Of a stretch of DNA of 29,329 nucleotides, positions 1 through 8,158 are shown piece after piece. Numbering within the stretch: position 1 is the stretch's first letter; the number at the start of each line of letters is the position of its first letter. The notes beneath the pieces were generated by a model. It did not search any database. It saw only the letters and a list, made by a program, of their open reading frames with translations, and was not told the origin of the DNA. Both the position numbers and the translations under genes were made by a program. This DNA comes from JAYFRE01 sp034926235 (lineage in GTDB: Bacteria; Pseudomonadota; Alphaproteobacteria; Rhodospirillales; Magnetospirillaceae): the NCBI GenBank assembly GCA_034926235.1, contig JAYFRE010000072.1:1-29329 (forward strand). The letters are read 5' to 3'.

Positions 1-1
1 C

Positions 2-97
2 GACGCGTTCCGGGCGGCCGGTGCTTTGCCGACGCACCAGGACCGCTCCGGGCTTTCCACCGCTTCGTTGGTCGCTGCGATCAAGCATTGGATCTGA
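2..97 (+). CDS. C-terminal fragment of an unidentified protein (cut by window start)
   Basis: The second reading frame is open from the window edge to a TGA at 95-97 and gives 31 residues ending in AAIKHWI. Third codon positions are strongly G/C-rich, as in the genes downstream, and a strong hairpin terminator follows 13 bases after the stop. Both support a real gene end. The fragment is too short to assign to a family. Because the next gene is a 3-hydroxyisobutyrate-dehydrogenase-like reductase, a related catabolic enzyme is possible, but that is only a guess. Confidence 0.45.
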   Translation, partial: DAFRAAGALPTHQDRSGLSTASLVAAIKHWI

Positions 98-110
98 TCA
101 TCGTCCGACG

Positions 111-149
111 CCGCCGGCCGGGTTCCGCGGAATCCCGGCCGGCGGTCTT
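111..149 (+). terminator. Strong intrinsic terminator-like hairpin
   Basis: A perfect 12-bp G+C-only stem (111-122 pairing with 134-145) encloses an 11-base loop, and the stem is followed by TCTTA. The loop contains a 10-base palindrome, TTCCGCGGAA. It lies between the TGA at 97 and the start at 181, so it most likely ends transcription of the upstream gene. The T-tract is short, so termination strength is inferred from the stem. Confidence 0.6.
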
Positions 150-180
150 AGGGCTATGTTTTTTGAAGGTATAAGGACCT

Positions 181-1041
181 ATGAAGATTTCATTCGTCGG
201 AATCGGCGCGATCGGGCTGCCGATGGCGCAGCGGATCGCCATGAAGGGCTATGACGTCATCGGCGTCGATCCGATGCCGGCGGCCAGGGCCAAGGCCGAG
301 GAAATCGGCCTACCCGCCGTCGCCGCGATCACCGAGATCAGCGGTGCGGATATCGTGGTCGTGATGGTGGCGACTCCGCAGCAATTGGAGGCGCTGGTCG
401 ATGTCGCGCTAGAAGGCAAGGTGGCGGGGCAGATCTGGGTTGTCATGTCCACGGCTGGCGCGGATGCCGTGTCCAGGAGCGGCGAAAAGCTGCGCGCTGC
501 CGGCGCGCGGGTGGTGGACGCCCCCGTTACCGGTGGAACGGCGCGGGCCAAGACCGGCGAGCTTGCGATCTTTGCTTCCGGCAATAAGGCGGATATCGCC
601 GATGTGCGCGCGGTTCTGGAATGCACGGGCGTCGTACACGAGGTCGGGCCGCGTTTGGGCGACGGGCAGGGCATCAAGATCATCAATCAGCATCTCTGCT
701 CGATCCATATCGTCGCCGCCGCCGAAGCCTTGAACCTTGCCGGATCGCTGGGGCTGGACCGGGCGTTCGTGCTTGATCTGGTCAAGCGCGGCGCGGGCGG
801 GTCCTGGATGCTGTCCGATCGTGGGCCGCGCATGGTGATGGAAGGTGAGCCGCCGGTTACCAGCACCATCAACATCTTCGTCAAGGACAGCTCCCTCGTT
901 GCCGCCATGGCCGAATCCTGCGGCGCGGACGTGCCGTTGCTGGATGTCGCCCGCGCCCGCTATCAGGACGCGGCGGCGGCTGGCCTGACCTTGAGCGACG
1001 ACAGCACCGTCATCCGGACATACGCCAAAAAAGCGCGCTGA
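181..1041 (+). CDS. NAD(P)-dependent oxidoreductase, 3-hydroxyisobutyrate dehydrogenase family
   Basis: The product is a 286-aa cytosolic beta-hydroxyacid dehydrogenase. The Rossmann motif GIGAIG is at residues 7-12 with an acidic D30 at the end of the second strand. The substrate-binding motif DAPVTGG is at 113-119. The catalytic helix has K166 and N169 in the family pattern GxGxxxKxxN. The C-terminal helical half contains FVKD (233-236), and the tail has DDSTVIRTY, as in L-threonate dehydrogenase-like members. This family oxidises small hydroxy acids such as 3-hydroxyisobutyrate, tartronate semialdehyde-related compounds or L-threonate; the exact substrate cannot be read from the sequence. 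The ATG at 181 is preceded by AAGGA at 173-177. The gene follows a terminator, so it probably has its own promoter, though I could not identify one. Confidence 0.9.
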   Translation: MKISFVGIGAIGLPMAQRIAMKGYDVIGVDPMPAARAKAEEIGLPAVAAITEISGADIVVVMVATPQQLEALVDVALEGKVAGQIWVVMSTAGADAVSRSGEKLRAAGARVVDAPVTGGTARAKTGELAIFASGNKADIADVRAVLECTGVVHEVGPRLGDGQGIKIINQHLCSIHIVAAAEALNLAGSLGLDRAFVLDLVKRGAGGSWMLSDRGPRMVMEGEPPVTSTINIFVKDSSLVAAMAESCGADVPLLDVARARYQDAAAAGLTLSDDSTVIRTYAKKAR

Positions 1042-1057
1042 AACCGAACCGGCTATA

Positions 1058-1083
1058 GGGGACGGGGGCATGCTCCCGTTTCC
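1058..1083 (+). terminator. Possible weak terminator hairpin
   Basis: Bases 1058-1068 can pair with 1073-1083 (11 pairs, three of them G-T) around the tetraloop CATG. It sits just after the reductase stop and before the phosphoesterase start. There is no clear T-tract, so this may only slow transcription or be chance structure. Confidence 0.3.
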
Positions 1084-1231
1084 CTGATTGCCAAGAGTGC
1101 ATGACGCCCCGGCGGGCGGGTCTGACCGTTTTGTTGACGCAAGGTCCTGGCGGAAATACCTCTTTTGCCCCATATGGGATGGGATTTTCCGCTTTCCTCC
1201 CGCCTTTGCCGTTGCGTCGTGGAGATCTCCT

Positions 1232-2377
1232 GTGCCGGTCGTGTCTGTTTTCCTGATCCTTTTCGCGGCGGCCCATCTGTGGGCCGCCTTCCGTCTTCAG
1301 GCGCTTTTGCGCGGCTGCGGCGTCTGGCGGGTTTTGCTGCCGCTGCTGATCCTGCTTTTGATGGTCGATTTTCCATTGGCCTATGCGTCCAGGAGCACTG
1401 CGCCCTGGGTCATCCTGCTTGACCGGATCGGCACGTTCTGGATCGCCTTTTTCGCTTATGGGCTGTTTACCGGTCTGGCTCTGGATTTGTTCCGGCTGCT
1501 TAACCGCCGCTTCGGCTGGTTTCCGGCTTTGGACGGGCGGCGCAATCCGCGCGTGCGGACCTACGCCTTGGGCGCGCTGCTGCTGGTACCCACACTGGTG
1601 TGCGGTCTGGGCTGGCTCAACGCGGCCAATCCCATCGTGCGCGAGGTGGCGTTGGATATTCCGGTCAAAGAGGACCGCCCGCCGCTGACATTGGCGGTGC
1701 TGACCGATACGCATCTGGGCCGCGTCATTTCGGTCGAACGGTTTGAATCGATGATGGCCAAGGTGGCGCAGGCGAAACCGGACGCGGTTCTGTTCGTGGG
1801 CGATATGCTGGACGATCATATCGCGCTGGATGTGCCCGCCATGCGCCGCGCCGTCGATGGGGTGGGAGCGCCGTTGGGCGTCTGGGGCGTGCTCGGCAAT
1901 CACGAATATATCTCCGGCCCGGTCGAAGACAGCCTGGACATCCTGAAACGGAGCGGCATCCGCATCCTGCGCGACGATTGGGCGGCGCTGGGCGGCGTCC
2001 TGCTGGTCGGGCGCGACGATTATTCCAAACCGCGCTTCACCGGGACCCCGCGGGCCGGGTTGGAGGAAATCCTGGCCGCTATTCCAGGCGATGAACGGGG
2101 CGATCCGATGATCCTGCTCGACCATCAGCCCCAGAAACTGGAGGAGGCCGAGCGGGCCGGAATCGCCCTGCAGCTTTCCGGGCACACCCATTACGGCCAG
2201 CTCTGGCCGTTTCAATATGTGGTCAAGCAGGTCTATGAGAACGCCGCCGGCTATTCCAGGCGCGGCCAGACTCAATATTGGGTGTCGGTCGGTGCGGGCG
2301 CATGGGGGCCGGCCGTGCGCACCAATGCGCGCCCCGAAATCCTGATCTTGCGTCTGTCTTTCATTAAGGCGTCTTGA
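1232..2377 (+). CDS. Membrane-anchored calcineurin-like metallophosphoesterase
   Basis: From the GTG at 1232 the protein has 381 residues. The first ~135 residues hold four or so hydrophobic segments. After them comes a metallophosphoesterase domain with the full binuclear metal signature: DTH (D159, H161), GDML (D191), GNHE (N223, H224), H298 and GHTHYGQ (H318, H320). This matches the YkuE/YaeI-type family, in which a membrane anchor carries a phosphatase or phosphodiesterase domain; some members act on UDP-diacylglucosamine or other lipid-linked phosphates. The substrate here is unknown. A longer reading from a TTG at 1088 is possible, but GTG 1232 is preferred because it has GGAG seven bases upstream and begins directly at the first membrane segment. 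Confidence 0.85.
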   Translation: MPVVSVFLILFAAAHLWAAFRLQALLRGCGVWRVLLPLLILLLMVDFPLAYASRSTAPWVILLDRIGTFWIAFFAYGLFTGLALDLFRLLNRRFGWFPALDGRRNPRVRTYALGALLLVPTLVCGLGWLNAANPIVREVALDIPVKEDRPPLTLAVLTDTHLGRVISVERFESMMAKVAQAKPDAVLFVGDMLDDHIALDVPAMRRAVDGVGAPLGVWGVLGNHEYISGPVEDSLDILKRSGIRILRDDWAALGGVLLVGRDDYSKPRFTGTPRAGLEEILAAIPGDERGDPMILLDHQPQKLEEAERAGIALQLSGHTHYGQLWPFQYVVKQVYENAAGYSRRGQTQYWVSVGAGAWGPAVRTNARPEILILRLSFIKAS

Positions 2378-2438
2378 CGAAAGAGGCGCGCTTCGATACG
2401 CCCGTTGGCATGAATGCCTGAAAAGCAGGGGGGCGGGG

Positions 2439-3071
2439 GTGATTGACGGTTCAACGCTGATGTTGTTCGCGGCGGCCTCGCTGGCGCTGGCGATCACGCC
2501 GGGTCCGGACATGCTGCTGCTTTTAAGCCGCAGCGTCGTTCAGGGACGCAAGGCAGGGTTCGCGGCCTTGGGCGGGGCGCTGACGGGCTGTTTCTGCCAT
2601 GCGATGGCGGCGGGGCTCGGACTATCCAAACTGTTCCTGCTGGTGCCGGTGGCGTTCGACATCGTGCGCGCGGCCGGGGCGGTCTATCTTTTGTTTCTGG
2701 CCTGGCAGGTGCTGCACGCGTCCCCGCTTTCGGCGGAAAAAACCGGAGCAAGGCGGGAATCGCTGTGGGCGGTCGCCCGGCAGGGGCTGTTCACCAACCT
2801 GCTGAATCCCAAGGTTGCCCTGTTCATGCTGGCGCTTTTGCCCCAGTTCATGAATCCCGAGGCCGGCGGGCTGTTCGGCCAAGTGCTGATCCTGACCGTT
2901 ATTCAGATGGGAACCGGACTGGTGGTGAATGTCGCTGTTATCCTTGCCGCAGCCAAGGCCGCGGCCTGGCTGGGGCTAAAGGGCAAAGGCGGGACGCGCT
3001 GGCCCAATATCCTGCTGGCGACGGTTTTCTCCCTTCTGGCCTTGCGCCTGGTTTGGCCCGAGAGAAGCTGA
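2439..3071 (+). CDS. LysE/RhtB-family amino-acid exporter
   Basis: The product is a 210-aa inner-membrane protein with about six hydrophobic segments. Near the N-terminus it has the family hallmark ITPGPDMLLLLSRS followed by a glycine-rich stretch (GRKAGFAALGGALTG). A second conserved part, NLLNPKVALFMLALLPQF, is typical of LysE/RhtB/ArgO transporters, which export amino acids or similar metabolites. The substrate is not predictable. The start is the GTG at 2439, behind a G-rich tract that can act as a ribosome site. The gene is 61 bases after the phosphoesterase, in the same direction, and the two may be co-transcribed. Confidence 0.87.
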   Translation: MIDGSTLMLFAAASLALAITPGPDMLLLLSRSVVQGRKAGFAALGGALTGCFCHAMAAGLGLSKLFLLVPVAFDIVRAAGAVYLLFLAWQVLHASPLSAEKTGARRESLWAVARQGLFTNLLNPKVALFMLALLPQFMNPEAGGLFGQVLILTVIQMGTGLVVNVAVILAAAKAAAWLGLKGKGGTRWPNILLATVFSLLALRLVWPERS

Positions 3072-3217
3072 CAACCCATCCTATCCCTTAGATTTTATCC
3101 TTTCCGCCGTCTGGACCGGGTGGTGTGTCTTGCATTCATCATGACGCATGTCCATGTTCAGACGAACACGATGTCGGCGGATGAGGGCTCCTTTGATGCG
3201 CGACGACACGGGGCGGC

Positions 3218-3246
3218 TTGACGCGGTCCCCGGGCTGGACTACACA
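3218..3246 (+). promoter_or_regulatory. Putative sigma-70 promoter of tRNA-Asp
   Basis: TTGACG at 3218-3223 lies 17 bases before TACACA at 3241-3246, which would place the start of transcription about 20 bases before the mature tRNA 5' end. The -35 box is close to consensus and the -10 box is weak (3 of 6). The region from 3072 to 3217 shows no gene and no other clear signal. Confidence 0.45.
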
Positions 3247-3274
3247 GACGCGTCCCGCAAGGATACGCCGATGC

Positions 3275-3351
3275 GGGGGTGTAGCTCAGTTGGTCAGAGC
3301 GCCGGCCTGTCACGCCGGAGGTCGCGGGTTCGAGCCCCGTCACTCCCGCCA
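3275..3351 (+). tRNA. tRNA-Asp (anticodon GUC)
   Basis: The 77-base cloverleaf is complete. The 7-bp acceptor stem (3275-3281 with 3341-3347) contains one G-U pair. T8-A9 are followed by the GCTC D-stem. The anticodon stem CCGGC/GCCGG holds the loop CTGTCAC with GTC as anticodon. The T-arm is CGGGTTCGAGCCCCG. The discriminator is G73, as expected for tRNA-Asp identity, and the 3' CCA (3349-3351) is encoded. It stands alone, 180 bases upstream of nuoA in the same direction. Confidence 0.97.
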
Positions 3352-3530
3352 TGCGCGGCTCAAAGAGGGCCCGAAGGAAAAGCGATTATAGCAGGGAGGT
3401 TCGTCTGCACTCCTTTCCGCTCTTCCCGCCTCATCACTCATTCGTTTTGGAACGGCACGTATGGCGGCCTGCAAGACCATGGCCGGCGTCAACCGGACGG
3501 GTATCGTCGCTGCATTAGGGGAGAAGGGGT
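3352..3530 (+). other. Leader region between tRNA-Asp and nuoA
   Basis: These 179 bases contain no convincing gene. I could not find a good -35/-10 pair for the nuo operon or a clear intrinsic terminator for the tRNA; the only local stem is five pairs long with no T-tract. The nuo promoter probably lies here, but read-through from the tRNA promoter cannot be excluded. The end carries the nuoA ribosome site GGGGAGAAGGGG. Confidence 0.4.
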
Positions 3531-3896
3531 ATGAACGGATTGCTCGACGCCTATCTGCCGATCCTCCTGTTCCTAGCCGTCGCCGCCGCCTTTGCCGCTC
3601 TGTCCGTCGCCGCGTCTTACATCGTGGCGCGTCAGAAACCGAACGCGGAAAAGAACACCGCTTATGAATGCGGCTTCGACGCTTTCGGCGATGCGCGGTC
3701 TAAATTCGACGCGCGCTTCTATCTGGTGGCGATCCTCTTCATCATCTTTGATCTCGAAATCGCCTTCCTGTTTCCCTGGGCGGTGTCTCTGGGTGCGATC
3801 GGGCTGTTCGGTTTCTGGTCCATGGTCGCTTTCCTGGCGGTGCTGACCGTGGGATTTTTCTATGAATGGCGAAAGGGGGCGCTGGAATGGGAATAG
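3531..3896 (+). CDS. nuoA: NADH-quinone oxidoreductase subunit A (ND3 homologue)
   Basis: The product is a 121-aa membrane subunit of complex I with three transmembrane segments (about residues 8-30, 63-83 and 88-110). The long loop after the first segment has ECGFDAF with C47, equivalent to the ND3 cysteine near the quinone site. The second segment starts with the family signature ARFYLVAILFIIFDLE, carrying the conserved acidic D74 and E76. The length is normal. The ATG at 3531 has a strong GGGGAGAAGGGG site. It is the first gene of the nuo operon and overlaps nuoB by 10 bases. Confidence 0.96.
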   Translation: MNGLLDAYLPILLFLAVAAAFAALSVAASYIVARQKPNAEKNTAYECGFDAFGDARSKFDARFYLVAILFIIFDLEIAFLFPWAVSLGAIGLFGFWSMVAFLAVLTVGFFYEWRKGALEWE

Positions 3897-4432
3897 CACA
3901 GCCTCCCTCCGGCGCGCCCTTGAGCGACAAAGCCGGTCAAAGCGCGGTCCTGGGCGCGGTCCAGGAAGAAATCGCCCAGACGGGCTTCGTCCTGTCGAGT
4001 GTCGATAAGCTGGTCAGTTGGGCGCGTACAGGTTCGATGTGGCCGATGACGTTCGGGTTGGCTTGCTGCGCGGTCGAAATGATTCAGACCGGCTGTTCGC
4101 GCTACGATCTGGACCGGTTCGGTGTCGTTTTCCGGCCCAGCCCCCGCCAGTCCGACGTGATGATCGTCGCCGGCACCCTGACCAACAAGATGGCCCCGGC
4201 CCTGCGCCGGGTTTACGACCAGATGGCAGAGCCGCGCTGGGTGATCTCGATGGGCTCCTGCGCCAATGGCGGCGGCTATTACCATTATTCCTACGCCGTG
4301 GTCCGGGGCTGCGACCGCATCGTGCCGGTTGACGTTTATGTCCCGGGCTGTCCCCCCACCGCCGAAGCGCTTCTCTACGGCATTCTGCAACTGCAAAAAA
4401 AGATCCGGCGTACCGGATCGATCCGTCGCTGA
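3887..4432 (+). CDS. nuoB: NADH-quinone oxidoreductase subunit B (PSST, cluster N2)
   Basis: This is the peripheral-arm subunit that binds the terminal [4Fe-4S] cluster N2 and passes electrons to quinone with NuoD. The 181-aa product has the four cluster ligands: tandem C60-C61 in GLACCAVEM, C125 in GSCANGGG, and C155 in YVPGCPP. An in-frame ATG at 3866 would add seven residues. ATG 3887 is preferred because it gives the usual short overlap with the nuoA stop and has the AGGGGG tract upstream. It is an ordinary length for an alphaproteobacterial NuoB. Confidence 0.95.
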   Translation: MGIAQPPSGAPLSDKAGQSAVLGAVQEEIAQTGFVLSSVDKLVSWARTGSMWPMTFGLACCAVEMIQTGCSRYDLDRFGVVFRPSPRQSDVMIVAGTLTNKMAPALRRVYDQMAEPRWVISMGSCANGGGYYHYSYAVVRGCDRIVPVDVYVPGCPPTAEALLYGILQLQKKIRRTGSIRR

Positions 4433-4464
4433 TTCCCAGGCTTATGCTTTCAAAGGATGGTGAG

Positions 4465-5061
4465 ATGCAGTCTTCAGAAGACCTTGCCGATCATATCCAG
4501 GCCACCCTGGGCGATGCGGTCAGGGATGTCGGAAACAGCGCCTTGGGCGATTTCGAGATTCAGACGGATGTGGATGGCCTCCGCCGTGTCCTGACTTTTC
4601 TGCGCGACGATTCCTTGTGCTTGTTCAAGCAATTGATGGATATCGCCGGCGTTGATCGGCCCGAACGGGCCGAACGGTTCGAGATCGTCTATCACCTTTT
4701 GTCGCCGGGCCATAATCAGCGGGTGCGGGTGCGCCTGTCGGTCGGCGAGGGACAGGCGGTCCCCAGCGCGACCGCGATTTTCCCTTCGGCCGGTTGGTAC
4801 GAACGCGAAGTGTGGGACATGTTCGGCGTCGCTTTCTCGGGCCATGACGATCTGCGTCGGCTGCTGACGGATTACGGCTTCGAAGGGCACCCGTTGCGCA
4901 AGGAATTTCCGCTGACCGGCTTTGTCGAATGCCGTTATGACGCGGAGGAAAAGCGGGTGGTCCAGGAACCGGTCCGCCTGGTGCAGGATTTCCGCAATTT
5001 CGATTTCCTGAGCCCCTGGGAAGGCATGCTTCCCGGCGATAACAAGGCGCAGGAGGGCTGA
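4465..5061 (+). CDS. nuoC: NADH-quinone oxidoreductase subunit C (30 kDa)
   Basis: The 198-aa product is a peripheral subunit at the base of the quinone-linking arm; it carries no cofactor and packs against NuoD. The 30-kDa signature is clear: EREVWDMFGVAFSGHDDLRR, then LLTDYGFEGHPLRKEFPLTG, and a C-terminal RNFDFLSPWEG. An upstream in-frame ATG at 4444 would add seven residues, but ATG 4465 has the better ribosome site (AAGGATGGTGAG directly upstream). Six bases separate the stop from nuoD. NuoC is separate from NuoD here, unlike the fused NuoCD of E. coli. Confidence 0.94.
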   Translation: MQSSEDLADHIQATLGDAVRDVGNSALGDFEIQTDVDGLRRVLTFLRDDSLCLFKQLMDIAGVDRPERAERFEIVYHLLSPGHNQRVRVRLSVGEGQAVPSATAIFPSAGWYEREVWDMFGVAFSGHDDLRRLLTDYGFEGHPLRKEFPLTGFVECRYDAEEKRVVQEPVRLVQDFRNFDFLSPWEGMLPGDNKAQEG

Positions 5062-5066
5062 CGGCG

Positions 5067-6248
5067 ATGAGTGAGGCCGAAACCGGCAATCTCTACCGGA
5101 TCAATTTCGGACCGCAGCATCCGGCTGCCCATGGCGTCCTGCGGCTGGTGCTGGAGATGTCGGGCGAGGTGGTCGAACGCGCCGATCCGCATATCGGGCT
5201 GCTTCATCGCGGCACCGAAAAGCTGATCGAATACAAGACCTACATGCAGGCGCTGCCCTATTTTGACCGTCTGGATTATGTGTGTCCGATGAACCAGGAG
5301 CACGCTTACGTCCGCGCGGTCGAAGCCTTGCTGGGGATCGAGGCTCCGCCGCGCGCCCAGTATATCCGGGTTCTGTTCGACGAAATCGGACGCATCCTCA
5401 ACCACCTTTTGAACACGACCTCGTTCGCCATGGATGTCGGCGCGATGACGCCGATGCTTTATGGCTTCGAGGAACGCGAAAAGCTGATGGGCTTTTACGA
5501 GCGCGTCTCGGGCTCGCGCCTGCACGCGGCCTATTACCGCACCGGCGGGGTGGCGGCGGATTTGCCCGCCGGATTGACTGAAGACATCCTGGCCTGGAGC
5601 GAAACCTTCCCCAAGGTGCTGGGCGACATCGAAGCGCTTTTGAACGATAACCGCATCTTCAAGCAGCGCACCGTCGATATCGGCCGCATGACCGCCGACG
5701 AGGCGCTGGCCTGGGGCTATTCGGGGCCGATGCTACGCGCTTCCGGTGTCGCCTGGGATTTGCGCAAAACCCAGCCTTACGCGGTCTATGACCAGATGGA
5801 ATTCGATATTCCGGTGGGCCGGAACGGCGATTGCTACGACCGCTATATGGTGCGCATCTGCGAAATGTATGAATCGGTCAAGATCGTCCGGCAAGCGATC
5901 GAGAAAATGCCGGAAGGTCCGGTAAAGATCGATGACCGCAAGATCGTGCCGCCGCCGCGCGCGGAGATGAAACGCTCGATGGAGGCGCTCATCCATCACT
6001 TCAAGCTTTATACCGAAGGCTTTCATGTGCCGGCGGGCGAGGTCTATCGGGCGGTCGAAGCGCCCAAGGGCGAATTCGGCGTCTATCTGATCGCGGACGG
6101 TACCAACCGGCCCTATCGCTGCAAAATCCGCGCTCCCGCCTTCGCCCATCTCCAATCGATGGATTACATGTCCAGGGGGCACATGCTGGCGGATGTTTCG
6201 GCCAATCTGGGGTCGATGGACATCGTGTTCGGGGAGGTTGACCGATGA
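5067..6248 (+). CDS. nuoD: NADH-quinone oxidoreductase subunit D (49 kDa)
   Basis: The 393-aa product is the 49-kDa subunit that forms the quinone pocket together with NuoB and NuoH. Near the N-terminus it has INFGPQHPAAHGVLRL, followed by the signature HIGLLHRGTEKLIEYKTY. The C-terminus LADVSANLGSMDIVFGEVDR is the typical conserved end. It is related to the large subunit of NiFe hydrogenases but lacks the metal-binding cysteine pairs, as expected. The AGGAGG ribosome site lies at the end of nuoC. The stop overlaps the nuoE start as ATGA, implying translational coupling. Confidence 0.96.
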   Translation: MSEAETGNLYRINFGPQHPAAHGVLRLVLEMSGEVVERADPHIGLLHRGTEKLIEYKTYMQALPYFDRLDYVCPMNQEHAYVRAVEALLGIEAPPRAQYIRVLFDEIGRILNHLLNTTSFAMDVGAMTPMLYGFEEREKLMGFYERVSGSRLHAAYYRTGGVAADLPAGLTEDILAWSETFPKVLGDIEALLNDNRIFKQRTVDIGRMTADEALAWGYSGPMLRASGVAWDLRKTQPYAVYDQMEFDIPVGRNGDCYDRYMVRICEMYESVKIVRQAIEKMPEGPVKIDDRKIVPPPRAEMKRSMEALIHHFKLYTEGFHVPAGEVYRAVEAPKGEFGVYLIADGTNRPYRCKIRAPAFAHLQSMDYMSRGHMLADVSANLGSMDIVFGEVDR

Positions 6249-6874
6249 GCGATTCTTGCCGGGACAAATCCGTTCAGCCCGAAAATTTCGCCTTTTCGCC
6301 CGAGAATTTGGAAAAGGCGAAAGCCTTTATTGGCCGTTATCCGAAAGGGCGTCAGGCCAGCGCGGTGATGGCGTTGCTCGATCTGGCGCAGCGCCAGGAA
6401 GGCTGGCTGCCCCGGGCGGCGATGGATCAGGTGGCGGCGATGCTGGATATGGCGCGGGTCCGCGTCTACGAGGTGGCCACCTTTTATTCGATGTACAAGC
6501 TGGAACCTGTCGGACGCTACCATCTTCAGATCTGCACCAATTTGCCCTGCATGCTGCGCGGCAGTCAGGAGATCGTCGATGCCGCCGAGCAGGAGCTGGG
6601 CGTCCGGCTGGGCGAAAGTACCCAGGATGGGCTGTTCACCCTGTCCGAGGTCGAATGTCTGGGGGCCTGCGCCAATGCGCCGGTGATCTGGATCGGCGAT
6701 CATTATTACGAAGATCTCGACACCAAGACCGTGCTGGATCTGATCCGCGCCCTGAAACGGGGCGAGACGCCCGATCCGGGATCGCGCAAGGGCCGCCAGG
6801 GCGCTTGCCCCGAGGGCGGGCCGACCAGCCTTGCGGATCTGGAACAAGGCGGAGGTGCCGGCGATGCTTCATGA
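6245..6874 (+). CDS. nuoE: NADH-quinone oxidoreductase subunit E (24 kDa, [2Fe-2S])
   Basis: The 209-aa product is a subunit of the NADH input module with a thioredoxin-like fold holding [2Fe-2S] cluster N1a. Ligands are C97 and C102 (CTNLPC) plus C138 and C142 (CLGAC). The preceding VYEVATFYSMY is a family hallmark. The last ~35 residues form a polar, glycine-rich tail that is poorly conserved in the family. It overlaps nuoD by four bases and nuoF by eleven, so D, E and F should be translated as a coupled set. Confidence 0.95.
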   Translation: MSDSCRDKSVQPENFAFSPENLEKAKAFIGRYPKGRQASAVMALLDLAQRQEGWLPRAAMDQVAAMLDMARVRVYEVATFYSMYKLEPVGRYHLQICTNLPCMLRGSQEIVDAAEQELGVRLGESTQDGLFTLSEVECLGACANAPVIWIGDHYYEDLDTKTVLDLIRALKRGETPDPGSRKGRQGACPEGGPTSLADLEQGGGAGDAS

Positions 6875-8147
6875 CCGGGACCGCATCTTCACCAATCTTT
6901 ACGGTTTCGGCGACTGGCGGCTGAAGGGTGCGCGGGCGCGCGGCGACTGGAACGCAACCGGAGAAATCCTGAGCCGGGGCCGCGACGGGATCATCGCCAT
7001 CATGAAGGAATCGGGTTTGCGCGGGCGCGGCGGTGCTGGCTTCGCCACCGGCCTCAAATGGTCCTTCATGCCCAAGGAATTGGGTTCCAGACCGCATTAC
7101 CTGCTGGTCAATGCCGATGAGGGCGAGCCTGGAACCTGCAAGGACCGCGAGATCTTACGCCATGAACCTCATAAATTGGTGGAAGGATCGCTGATTGCCG
7201 GTTTCGCCATGGGGGCGCATTGCGCCTACATCTATGTGCGCGGCGAATTCATCCAAGAAGCGCACCATCTGCAAGAAGCGATCGACGAAGCCTATGCGGC
7301 CGGTTTCCTGGGGCCGGATGCCTGCGGTTCGGGCTGGGCGTTCGACCTGTTCATCCATCGCGGCGCGGGGGCCTATGTCTGCGGCGAGGAAACCGCGCTG
7401 ATCCAGTCGCTGGAAGGCAAGAAAGGCCAGCCAAGGCTGAAACCGCCTTTTCCGGCCGGGGTCGGGCTTTATGGCTGTCCCACCACCGTCAACAATGTCG
7501 AATCCATCGCCGTCGCGCCGACGATCCTGCGCCGGGGTGCGGCTTGGTTCGCGGGCCTGGGCCGGCCTAACAACACCGGCACCAAGCTGTTCTGTATCTC
7601 GGGCCATGTCGAGCGCCCCTGTACGGTCGAAGAGGAAATGGGCATCCCCTTGCGCGAGCTGATCGAACGCCACGCGGGCGGGGTACGGGGCGGCTGGGAC
7701 AATCTGCTGGCGATCATTCCGGGTGGTTCCTCGGTGCCGGTTCTGCCCAGGGCGCTGTGCGACGGCGCGCTGATGGATTACGACAGTTTGCGCGAATTAC
7801 GCTCCGGCCTGGGTACGGGCGCAGTGATCGTGATGGATAAATCGACCGACATCATCCGCGCTATCGCCAGATTGTCGCGCTTTTACATGCATGAAAGCTG
7901 CGGCCAATGCACGCCCTGCCGTGAAGGCACGGGCTGGCTGTGGCGGGTGATGGCGCGCATGAGCGAGGGCAAGGCCGGATTGGACGAGATCGACATGCTG
8001 GATGCGGTGACGCGCCAGATCGAGGGGCACACCATCTGCGCCCTGGGCGATGCCGCCGCCTGGCCGGTTCAGGGTTTGATCCGTGCGTTCCGGCCCGAGC
8101 TTGAACGGCGCATCCGCGACGCATCCGCCTCAGCGGTCCAAGGGTAA
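6864..8147 (+). CDS. nuoF: NADH-quinone oxidoreductase subunit F (51 kDa, NADH/FMN)
   Basis: This subunit oxidises NADH, holds FMN and passes electrons to cluster N3. From ATG 6864 it has 427 residues. The glycine-rich nucleotide-binding motif GLRGRGGAGFATGLKW is at about 51-66, and the FMN-binding motif NADEGEPGTCKDR at about 83-95. CGEETALIQSLEG is at 173-185. Cluster N3 ligands are C346, C349, C352 (SCGQCTPCREGT) and C392 (GHTICALGD). A longer frame from TTG 6831 exists inside nuoE, but ATG 6864 has the GGAGG ribosome site and gives the normal N-terminus. Confidence 0.96.
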   Translation: MLHDRDRIFTNLYGFGDWRLKGARARGDWNATGEILSRGRDGIIAIMKESGLRGRGGAGFATGLKWSFMPKELGSRPHYLLVNADEGEPGTCKDREILRHEPHKLVEGSLIAGFAMGAHCAYIYVRGEFIQEAHHLQEAIDEAYAAGFLGPDACGSGWAFDLFIHRGAGAYVCGEETALIQSLEGKKGQPRLKPPFPAGVGLYGCPTTVNNVESIAVAPTILRRGAAWFAGLGRPNNTGTKLFCISGHVERPCTVEEEMGIPLRELIERHAGGVRGGWDNLLAIIPGGSSVPVLPRALCDGALMDYDSLRELRSGLGTGAVIVMDKSTDIIRAIARLSRFYMHESCGQCTPCREGTGWLWRVMARMSEGKAGLDEIDMLDAVTRQIEGHTICALGDAAAWPVQGLIRAFRPELERRIRDASASAVQG

Positions 8148-8158
8148 GGGAGGCGGCC

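Noticed and set aside
1010..2512. Minus-strand open frame (500 codons) opposite the metallophosphoesterase
   Set aside because: The + strand carries the complete metallophosphoesterase metal signature. The antisense product is Gln/Arg/His-rich with no domain.
3148..3534. Open frame running through the tRNA-Asp gene
   Set aside because: It contains the whole tRNA and ends at nuoA. There is no ribosome site and no recognisable protein.
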